A DNA stretch of 7,074 nucleotides from Phycisphaerae bacterium. GTDB taxonomy: Bacteria > Planctomycetota > Phycisphaerae > UBA1845 > UTPLA1. The position numbers and the translations under genes were made by a program. The notes below the pieces were generated by a model, which was not told the origin of the DNA, made no database searches, and worked only from the letters and a program-made list of their open reading frames with translations. The stretch spans positions 1-7,074 of the forward strand of contig JAFGQA010000395.1 of assembly GCA_016935885.1 (NCBI GenBank), written 5' to 3'. This document shows, in pieces, positions 1-4,925 of the stretch; positions within the stretch are counted from its first letter, which is position 1; each line of letters opens with the position of its first letter.

Positions 1-78
1 ACCTGCCAACAACAGGCCGTCGACTTCGCCGATCGCCTCCGCCCCCACCTTCTCCTTCAACCTCTCCCCGCCCGCTAA
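1..78. other. Possible gene edge at window start, strand undecided
   Basis: Two readings are possible. On the plus strand, frame 1 is open from the window edge to a TAA at 76-78 and would encode the last 25 residues of a protein (ending LLLQPLPAR). A palindrome followed by a T run begins nine bases later, as expected for a gene end. On the minus strand the same bases read as a coding-like stretch (ERLKEKVGAEAIGEVDGLL), rich in G-starting codons and with GC-rich third positions, which could be the beginning of a gene leaving the window. No clear start codon with a well-spaced ribosome binding site is visible for that reading. I recognise neither peptide. All three plus frames are open here, so the open frame alone proves nothing. 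Confidence 0.25.
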
Positions 79-86
79 ACACGTAC

Positions 87-103
87 ACGGTAATTACCGT
101 TTT
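87..103 (+). terminator. Perfect 14-bp palindrome followed by four T's
   Basis: Bases 87-100 (ACGGTAATTACCGT) are identical to their own reverse complement and are followed by a T run ending at 103. As RNA this gives a 5-bp stem with an AATT loop and a short U tract, a weak intrinsic terminator for anything transcribed rightwards and ending at 78. The short stem makes termination uncertain, and a two-fold symmetric protein-binding site is an equally good reading. It directly follows an 11-bp sequence that recurs inverted at 533-543, so it may instead be part of a repeat. Confidence 0.3.
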
Positions 104-181
104 GGCGACCGGCTTCTGGGCCGCACTACCCGACACAGGCAGGCACGCTAAGCAGCGTTCGGCCAAGCTATTATAGCAGAT

Positions 182-253
182 AGCGGGCGACGAGACTCGA
201 ACTCGCAACGTCCAGCTTGGAAGGCTGGTGCTCTACCATTGAGCTACACCCGC
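182..253 (-). tRNA. tRNA-Gly (anticodon TCC)
   Basis: The reverse complement folds as a complete 72-nt tRNA. The acceptor stem pairs GCGGGTG with CGCCCGC, including one wobble pair. The D arm reads GCTC...GAGC, the anticodon stem is CCAGC/GCTGG around loop CTTCCAA with anticodon TCC (bases 219-221), and the T arm is GCGAG-TTCGAGT-CTCGT. The discriminator base is T, as usual for bacterial tRNA-Gly. It decodes GGA, and GGG by wobble. The 3' CCA is not encoded, since the acceptor is followed by ATC, so it must be added by nucleotidyltransferase. No other tRNA is adjacent. I see no convincing promoter upstream on the minus strand. Confidence 0.97.
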
Positions 254-386
254 TTGAGGGGCTGTCCGGATCGGCCTGTTCCGGTCTCGCACACTCTTAC
301 ATCCTACACTCTATCGGGCCGTGCTGCCGGTCGCAACCGGCTCTGCGTCACTCGCCTTTGCCGACTCCGCGGCGAGAAGGCACTTG

Positions 387-415
387 TTTCCAGCGGGCCG
401 AGAACGCCTTAGAAT
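387..415 (+). promoter_or_regulatory. Possible sigma-70-type promoter
   Basis: A -35-like TTTCCA (387-392) and a -10-like TAGAAT (410-415) are separated by exactly 17 bases. The -10 matches five of six consensus positions and the -35 four of six. Transcription would start near 422, at the left edge of the hairpin-rich block and over 1 kb from purD. That fits a promoter for a non-coding RNA better than one for purD, but a match of this quality can arise by chance. Confidence 0.22.
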
Positions 416-416
416 G

Positions 417-788
417 GCGGTGCCTGTTAGCGCCACCGCGCAAGGTTGTAGGCAACCGCGTCCAAGAGCCCCCGACCTTGGTCGGTGTGCATGCCCGGAT
501 GGGACGCACGGTTACCCCCCGAGCAAGCTCGGGTACGTGTTTAGTGGCTGTTTCAGAACCCTATGTGGCACCAGCGCCAAGGCCGGTGGATTGGATGATT
601 CACCGGGCATTCGCTCGCTCGTCTCTACAGTTCTGAAGCAGCTTCTTAGAGAACAGATCGTCCCAATGGGACGAAGGACCGTAGCCAGGGGGCGCGAGCC
701 CAGAGTGTGAGGGCGTCCATGAACATAAGCTCCGGCGGAGTGACGGAAACGCCCGTTGCGCCCGGACCCGTCCGGTGTCCCTTCGGGG
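417..788 (+). other. Run of short hairpins, possible structured RNA or repeat cluster
   Basis: Successive inverted repeats with short loops are visible: GCGGTG/CACCGC (417-439), GGTTG/CAACC (444-457), CCGACC/GGTCGG (472-485), CCCGAG/CTCGGG with loop CAAG (518-533), CCGGTG/CACCGG (583-606), GTTCTGAAG/CTTC..AGAAC (630-654), CGTCCC/GGGACG (659-673), GGGC-GCGA-GCCC with a GNRA loop (690-701), CCGGAC/GTCCGG (762-775) and CCC-TTCG-GGG with a UUCG loop (779-788). Ten stems in about 370 bases, two with stable tetraloops, exceed what I would expect casually, although high GC raises the background. I cannot match this to a known RNA family. The strand shown follows the possible upstream promoter and is not established. 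Confidence 0.3.
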
Positions 789-893
789 CGGCACGGGTTT
801 GGGGTTCAAACCGGGTGGCACGGGTAACGAACGAAACGCCCACGGGGACGGGTCGTTTATCACCCGTGAGAACAGGCTGGAACGGCCGCTGGT

Positions 894-988
894 GCGAGAA
901 TCCCTTCTCGCATCCACTTCCGGCGGGAACCCTCTCCCACAGCTCGACACAACGGGCCGAGAAGGGATTCTCGGCCCAGGGATTCTCG
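894..988. repeat. Two mirror-image hairpins plus a third half copy
   Basis: The first hairpin, 894-911, pairs GCGAGAA with TTCTCGC around TCCC. The second, 954-977, pairs GGGCCGAGAA with TTCTCGGCCC around GGGA and is one of the strongest stems in the window. Their cores are reverse complements of each other, loops included, so the pair could also fold as one large stem across the 42 bases between them. A third copy of the ten-base half site GGGATTCTCG lies at 979-988, without a partner arm. Confidence 0.7.
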
Positions 989-1421
989 ACCCGGCGTAGA
1001 TGCCCTCGGGTAAGCTCCGCTGCCGCTGGCGGCTCCGCTCACTCATGCCACCACGCCAGACACGTACTCGGGGCGGGCGTGTTTGTTGCGCGTCCCGTTC
1101 CACGGGTTGCGCTGCGCTCCACTAGTGGCTGCGATCCTACGGCCCTGCGGTGCTGGGCCAGCAATCATCCGTTTGATGAGCTGATGCACGCCAGACATGT
1201 GCAAGCTCGGGGGCACCTCAGGCCCCAGCCCAGCGACCTTACGCTGTGGAGTCAGGATGCTCCGCTGCGGCCCGATACGGCCATCGTCGGATTGCTGAGA
1301 CTCGTAGCCCATCACGAATCGCCTGCGGTATCGCCGCTGGAGGTGGCGTTGATACGGGCTTTGACACGCGTGCCGCAGTCTTCGGGGCAGACTCTTTGCA
1401 GCGGGTTCCCACGGACGGGAC

Positions 1422-1491
1422 CAAGGCCGGGAACCGCGGCGGAGAACACCGGGCTGGGAGGTGTGATGAGGACACAAGGCTGGGAACCGCG
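1422..1491 (+). repeat. 17-bp direct repeat ending at the purD start codon
   Basis: CAAGGCCGGGAACCGCG at 1422-1438 recurs as CAAGGCTGGGAACCGCG at 1475-1491, sixteen of seventeen bases identical, with start positions 53 bases apart. The second copy abuts the purD ATG. The copies occupy the space where a ribosome binding site would lie, and only a weak AAGG (1476-1479) resembles one, 12 bases from the ATG. The repeat may be a remnant of a local duplication or a regulatory site. Confidence 0.65.
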
Positions 1492-2841
1492 ATGAGAGTA
1501 CTCGTGATCGGCGGTGGGGGTCGGGAACACGCACTTTGCTGGAAGCTGTCGGCATCGCCGCGCCGGCCCGATCTCTATTGCGCTCCCGGCAACGCAGGGA
1601 CCGCCCGGGTAGCCGAGAACATCGCACTTGCGGCAGAGGACGTCGAGGGCTTGCTTGCGTTCGCCAGACAGAACGCAATCGACTTGACGATCGTCGGGCC
1701 CGAGGAACCGCTGTGTGCGGGGATCGTGGATCGGTTTACGGGAGCCGGTCTGCGGATCTTCGGGCCCACGATGGCGGCGGCACGTCTGGAGGGCGACAAG
1801 GCGTATGCCAAGCAGTTGATGCGTGCGGCGGGTGTCCCGACGGCCGACGCCCGCACCTTCGGCCCCACGGCACAGGAACTCGCCCAGGCAAGCCAGGCCG
1901 GTAGCGGACGCGACGAGGCGGTCTACGCCCAGTTCAAGCGCGGCTACGACATGGCCCGAGACTACGTGGCGACGCGAGAGGAAGGCGTCGTCGTAAAGGC
2001 GTGCGGCCTCGCCAAGGGCAAGGGCGTGTTCGTCCACGCGGATCCGAGTGACGCGATGTTGACACTGGAAGACCTGATGGTCAAACGGAAGCTGGACCGG
2101 GCCGGCGAGCGCGTCGTTATCGAGGAACTCCTCACCGGCCCGGAAGTGAGCGTCTTGTCGCTGGTGGACGGGCGGAACATCTACATCCTGGAGTCGGCTT
2201 CGGACTATAAGCGACTCGGCGAAAACGACACCGGTCTCAATACGGGTGGTATGGGTGCCTACAGCCCGTCCGACAAGCTCAGCGAGTCGGACCTGCGGAT
2301 CATCGAGGGCGATGTGTTGGTGCCCGTCATCGACAGCCTGGGGCGGGAAGGCGTGACGTACCGAGGTGTGTTGTATGCCGGACTGATGATGACGGCGAGC
2401 GGCCCGAAGGTGTTGGAGTTCAACTGCCGGTTCGGCGATCCCGAAGTGCAGGCCATCCTGATGCGTCTGGAGAGCGATCTGCTCGATGCGCTGGAGGCAA
2501 CGCTGAACGGCACGCTAGACGAGATCGAGATGAGGTGGAGCCGTGAGGCATCGGTGTGCGTGGTCATGGCGTCCGGCGGTTATCCGGGAAGCTACGAGAA
2601 GGGCAAGAAGATCAGCGGCCTGGCCGAAGCGTCGGCGTTGGATCACGTGCAGGTCTTCCACGCCGGCACGGCCACGCGCGGCGATGATGTCGTGACATCC
2701 GGCGGCAGGGTGCTCGGGATCACGGCGGTCGGCGACACGATCCAGTCGGCAAGACAGCGAGCCTACGAGGCCGCCAGGTTGATCTCCTTTGACGGGGCGC
2801 ACGTTCGCGGGGACATCGCGGCGCGCGTGTGTGGCCGATGA
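1492..2841 (+). CDS. purD: Phosphoribosylamine-glycine ligase (GAR synthetase)
   Basis: PurD joins glycine to 5-phosphoribosylamine with ATP to give glycinamide ribonucleotide, the second step of de novo purine synthesis, in the cytoplasm. The 449-residue protein has the family landmarks in order: N-terminal GGGGREHAL (7-15), GPEEPL (69-74), the ATP-grasp lysine segment VVKACGLAKGKGV (167-179), NTGGMGAYSP (250-259), and the metal/ATP segment EFNCRFGDPEVQ (309-320), then the C-terminal domain with MASGGYPGSYEKG (359-371) and GGRVLGITAVGD. It is about 20 residues longer than the E. coli enzyme (429, from memory), mainly from an insertion of about 26 residues between roughly 135 and 160, before the ATP-grasp lysine. 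The usual KADG is KACG here. The ATG at 1492 fits because MRVLVIGGGGREHA is the conserved start; the frame is open further upstream but encodes nothing family-like. The ribosome binding site is weak. Purine genes are not adjacent. Confidence 0.97.
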   Translation: MRVLVIGGGGREHALCWKLSASPRRPDLYCAPGNAGTARVAENIALAAEDVEGLLAFARQNAIDLTIVGPEEPLCAGIVDRFTGAGLRIFGPTMAAARLEGDKAYAKQLMRAAGVPTADARTFGPTAQELAQASQAGSGRDEAVYAQFKRGYDMARDYVATREEGVVVKACGLAKGKGVFVHADPSDAMLTLEDLMVKRKLDRAGERVVIEELLTGPEVSVLSLVDGRNIYILESASDYKRLGENDTGLNTGGMGAYSPSDKLSESDLRIIEGDVLVPVIDSLGREGVTYRGVLYAGLMMTASGPKVLEFNCRFGDPEVQAILMRLESDLLDALEATLNGTLDEIEMRWSREASVCVVMASGGYPGSYEKGKKISGLAEASALDHVQVFHAGTATRGDDVVTSGGRVLGITAVGDTIQSARQRAYEAARLISFDGAHVRGDIAARVCGR

Positions 2842-2864
2842 GAGCAGCAGTCAGTTTGTGCTGT

Positions 2865-2974
2865 AGGATTCGAGGATTCAAGGATTCGCGGGTTCAAGGA
2901 TTCAAGGATTCAAGGGTTCAGAGTTTGAGGCTTCGAGGATTCAAGGGTCCAAGGGTCCAAGGTTTGAGGCTTCG
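2865..2974 (+). repeat. Degenerate 8-bp tandem array (consensus AGGATTCA)
   Basis: About fourteen consecutive units fit AGG-R/C-TTC-R, with variants AGGATTCA, AGGATTCG, AGGGTTCA, AGGGTCCA and AGGCTTCG, and two units shortened to seven bases (near 2921-2927 and 2960-2966). A higher-order pattern is visible: a shortened unit followed by AGGCTTCG occurs twice. The array begins 24 bases after the purD stop codon. Growth by replication slippage is the simplest explanation. Copy number probably varies between strains. Confidence 0.9.
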
Positions 2975-3010
2975 CGAAAACCACGAAAGGGTCCGTGGCA
3001 GTTTTGGTGG

Positions 3011-3050
3011 GTGCCACTGGCAGCTTGCCTGCCAGTGCGGATGCGAGCGG
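3011..3050 (+). repeat. Partial copy of the 85-bp element (first hairpin only)
   Basis: The first 27 bases, from GTGCCAC to CCAGTG, are identical to the start of the two full copies and form the hairpin CACTGGCAG/CTGCCAGTG with loop CTTGC. The copy then breaks off after 40 bases where the full element begins. Its left flank (CAGTTTTGGTGG, 2999-3010) matches the left flank of the copy at 6990 (CAGTTTAGGTGG), which the neighbouring full copy at 3051 lacks. This suggests an internal duplication of the first hairpin inside an originally single insertion. Confidence 0.85.
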
Positions 3051-3135
3051 GTGCCACTGGCAGCTTGCCTGCCAGTGCAGATGAATCGTGCTCCCACCAG
3101 AGAGACCGCACGGACGGACAAGCCGCCCGTGGCAC
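3051..3135 (+). repeat. 85-bp palindromic element, full copy 1
   Basis: The element starts GTGCCAC and ends GTGGCAC, perfect 7-bp inverted ends. Inside are two hairpins of like design. The first is CACTGGCAG/CTGCCAGTG with loop CTTGC. The second, near 3109-3131, is CACGGACGG/CCGCCCGTG with loop ACAAG and one A-C mismatch. It is the same length as the copy at 6990-7074 and about 87% identical (74 of 85 by eye), with differences concentrated between the hairpins. No coding capacity is apparent. It resembles a REP/MITE-type non-autonomous repeat; no transposase is in the window. Confidence 0.85.
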
Positions 3136-3292
3136 GTGGCATCGAATGCCGCCGGAAGTGTCACGAGCCCCCGCGAGAGCCCCGAGCCGAAACCATGCAA
3201 GCGGAATAACCTCGCACATCGAAGGTTTCGGCCTTCGCAGTCTCAGCTTTCGTGAGCGTGGCTGGCGTTTACACGAACGGTGATGACATTCC

Positions 3293-3300
3293 GAGGAGAG
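3293..3300 (+). promoter_or_regulatory. murD ribosome binding site
   Basis: GAGGAGAG lies a few bases before the ATG at 3303, a good match to the Shine-Dalgarno consensus at suitable distance. It decides the start: the frame is open from a GTG at 3252, but the 17 extra residues (SVAGVYTNGDDIPRRD) have no counterpart in MurD and that GTG lacks such a site. Confidence 0.75.
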
Positions 3301-3302
3301 AC

Positions 3303-4697
3303 ATGCCCGTGGGATTCGCAGGAAAGCGTATCGTCGTGATGGGCCTGGGACGCTTTGGTGGCGGCATCAGCGTCACGCGCTGGCTGCACGCGCAGGGCGC
3401 GAAGGTCCACGTGACGGATATCGCGCAAGAAGACGTGCTGGTCGAGAGCCTGGCAGCCCTGAAAGACCTCGACATCAGCTACCGGCTCGGCGGGCACGAC
3501 GAAGCCGACCTGAATGAATGCGACCTACTGGTCGTCAGTCCGGCCGTGGACAAGCGAAAGGCGGCCTTCTTTCAGGCGGCGACCGCGCGGGGCATCCCGT
3601 GGACGAGCGAGATGAACCTGTTCATCGAGCACTGCCGGGCAAAGATCATCGGCATCACCGGGACGGTCGGCAAGAGCACCACCACGGCGATGATCGGCGC
3701 GATCCTGGATGCAGCACGAGCAACGGAGCAGTGGTCGCGTGGGCAGGTCTGGCTGGGCGGCAACATCGGCAAGTCGCTGCTCGACGACTTGGCCGCGATC
3801 GCCCCGCCGGACGTCGTCGTGCTGGAGTTGTCGAGCTTCCAGCTGGAGGACATCGCCCAGCTTCGGAGAAGCCCCCACATCGCGCTCATCACGAATTTCC
3901 GCGACAACCATCTCGACCGCCACGGCACGCTTGAGGCTTACGCCGAGGCGAAGGCCAACATCTACAGGTATCACACGCCCGATGACTGGCTTGTGCTGCC
4001 GTTTGAAGGCGGTGTCGATCTGTTGCCGCCAAGCCGGACCGATCCTTCGCGGCTGTATCGGTTTGGCGTGGACCCCGATTCACGCCATGTGAAACTGGCG
4101 TATCAGCACGACGGCCAGCGGGTCGCGGACGAATTGTCCGTTTCCCTGTCCATTCCGGGGCTGCACAACGTCGAGAACGCGGCCGCCGCATTGGCCGTCT
4201 CACGCATACTTGGCGTGTCAGATACAGTGGCAGTCGAGGCCTTGTCGCGTTTCTCCGGTCTGGCCCATCGCCTCGAGTTCGTCCGTGAGCTCGAAGGCGT
4301 GAAGTACTACAACGATTCGAAGGCGACGACACCGACCGCGGCGATGACGTCGCTGAAGGCCTTCGACGGCGGCATCGTGGTCCTGGTCGGCGGCTCAGAC
4401 AAGGGAAGCTCCTTCACCGAGTGGGGCCGCGAGTTGGCCGCCCGCGCCAAGGCCGTGATCTGCATGGGAGACACAAGGGACAAGATCCGCAGCGAGATCC
4501 TGCCGGCCGAGGGTGCCACCAGGATGCCCATCGTGGAGACCGCGTCCCATTCCCAGGAGGGCATAGACCGCGCCCGAGAGCTCGCCGAGCCAGGCGACGT
4601 GGTCCTGCTGAGCCCCGGCTGCGCCAGCTTTGACTGGTTCAGGAACTACGAGGAGCGCGGCGAGACGTTTAAGGTCTTGGTGAAGGCGTTGACTTGA
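3303..4697 (+). CDS. murD: UDP-N-acetylmuramoyl-L-alanine-D-glutamate ligase
   Basis: MurD adds D-glutamate to UDP-MurNAc-L-Ala with ATP, a cytoplasmic step of peptidoglycan precursor synthesis. The 464-residue protein shows the three Mur-ligase domains. An N-terminal Rossmann-like part has VVMGLGRFGGG (11-21) and LLVVSPAV. The ATPase domain has the P-loop GITGTVGKSTTT (117-128), GNIG (153-156), ELSSFQLE (175-182) and NHLDRHG (202-208), with Lys217 in EAYAEAKANIY the likely carbamylated lysine. The C-terminal domain has GLHNVENAAAA, SGLAHRLEFV (318-327), YYNDSKATTPTAA (335-347), GGSDKG (363-368) and LSPGCASFDWFRNYEERG (436-453). The P-loop has Val where Asn is common. Length is slightly above the usual 430-450. 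No other mur, fts or mra gene is beside it, so it stands outside a division/cell-wall cluster in this window. The identification is firm; MurC and MurE lack this combination of motifs. Confidence 0.97.
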   Translation: MPVGFAGKRIVVMGLGRFGGGISVTRWLHAQGAKVHVTDIAQEDVLVESLAALKDLDISYRLGGHDEADLNECDLLVVSPAVDKRKAAFFQAATARGIPWTSEMNLFIEHCRAKIIGITGTVGKSTTTAMIGAILDAARATEQWSRGQVWLGGNIGKSLLDDLAAIAPPDVVVLELSSFQLEDIAQLRRSPHIALITNFRDNHLDRHGTLEAYAEAKANIYRYHTPDDWLVLPFEGGVDLLPPSRTDPSRLYRFGVDPDSRHVKLAYQHDGQRVADELSVSLSIPGLHNVENAAAALAVSRILGVSDTVAVEALSRFSGLAHRLEFVRELEGVKYYNDSKATTPTAAMTSLKAFDGGIVVLVGGSDKGSSFTEWGRELAARAKAVICMGDTRDKIRSEILPAEGATRMPIVETASHSQEGIDRARELAEPGDVVLLSPGCASFDWFRNYEERGETFKVLVKALT

Positions 4698-4925
4698 GGG
4701 AATGGCTGCCAGCCTTCAACCGTTAGGCGTCGCGCAGGAGTAACATGACCGATTGTGCCGCTTGGCTGGCCTGCCGGCTTGCCGTTTGGCGGACCTGCCC
4801 GCGGCAGGCGGGTCAACCGTTTACGTTGCTTTTGCGCGGCTCCTTGGCACTCACCTACCATCCTTCGGCCGTCAGCCATCACCTGTCAGCCATCAGCTTG
4901 GAACCGGCGGGCCGGCGGACGCACG
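4698..4925. other. Convergent spacer with short repeats
   Basis: This gap lies between the ends of murD and the pepF-like gene. It contains the G/C palindrome GACCTGCCCGCGGCAGGCGG near 4793-4815 (CCTGCC/GGCAGG, alternatively CCCGC/GCGGG), a direct repeat TCAACCGTT at about 4717 and 4814, and a 14-bp tandem (GTCAGCCATCA at 4871 and 4885). The palindrome could end transcription from both sides but lacks a clear T run on either strand. An ATG at 4745 has a good-looking GGAG in front, yet the following 75-codon frame runs through the repeats into pepF antisense and is not credible. Confidence 0.6.
4871..4898 (+). repeat. Two 14-bp tandem units (GTCAGCCATCA)
   Basis: GTCAGCCATCACCT (4871-4884) is followed directly by GTCAGCCATCAGCT (4885-4898), differing at one or two bases. 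Two units only; consistent with a small slippage repeat in the convergent spacer. Confidence 0.7.

Larger units (their letters stand above)
254..1491. other. Long non-coding spacer rich in hairpins
   Basis: About 1.24 kb lies between tRNA-Gly and purD without a recognisable protein gene. Open frames exist on both strands, but their translations are rich in Arg, Pro, Ser and Gly without domain motifs, as expected from random high-GC DNA. I looked for conserved core sequences of RNase P RNA, tmRNA, SRP RNA, 5S rRNA and group II intron domain V and saw none. The stretch from 417 to about 980 carries one short inverted repeat after another; from 980 to 1491 hairpins are sparser (GCCGC/GCGGC near 1023-1034, the palindrome CCACTAGTGG near 1119). 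The sequence resembles clusters of interspersed repeats in planctomycete genomes, but that is from memory and not tested. Confidence 0.6.
2842..3302. other. Spacer between purD and murD, mostly repeats
   Basis: The 461-bp gap has no credible gene. Its left third is an 8-bp tandem array and its middle holds one and a half copies of the palindromic 85-bp element. The right third (3136-3302) has only small hairpins: GGCAT/ATGCC (3138-3150) and CGAAGG/CCTTCG with a six-base loop (3220-3237). A plus-strand frame from 2829 to 3209 crosses the whole repeat region; its octapeptide repeat GFKDSRVQ simply restates three 8-bp units. No good murD promoter is visible. Confidence 0.75.

Noticed and set aside
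170..175. TATAAT on the minus strand just after tRNA-Gly
   Set aside because: No -35 at suitable distance; a single hexamer is not enough to call a promoter for the possible minus-strand gene at the window edge.
487..515. Resemblance to group II intron domain V (GTGTGC...CGCACGGTTA)
   Set aside because: The two arms do not pair as domain V requires, the catalytic AGC triad is absent and no intron-encoded protein is present.
600..1103. 167-codon minus-strand frame in the hairpin block
   Set aside because: The translation is low-complexity Arg/Pro/Ser and follows the inverted repeats (SRIPGPRIPSRP mirrors the GGGATTCTCG copies).
1246..1491. N-terminal extension of purD by 82 residues
   Set aside because: The extra residues contain no family sequence, while MRVLVIGGGGREHA at 1492 is the conserved PurD beginning.
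707..1495. 262-codon plus-strand open frame upstream of purD
   Set aside because: It runs through many hairpins and is rich in Arg, Ser, Pro and His with no motif or ribosome binding site; high GC alone keeps the frame open.
2865..3135. CRISPR array
   Set aside because: The repeats are either contiguous 8-bp units without spacers or hairpin elements with only one or two copies; no cas gene is present.
2829..3209. Plus-strand frame with octapeptide repeat GFKDSRVQ
   Set aside because: The repeat is three 8-bp DNA units read as eight codons, followed by the 85-bp element; no sign of protein selection.
2910..3219. Minus-strand frames with LHWQASCQWHP-like peptides
   Set aside because: They are translations of the 85-bp element and array; the same peptide pattern reappears at 6833-7060 from the other copy.
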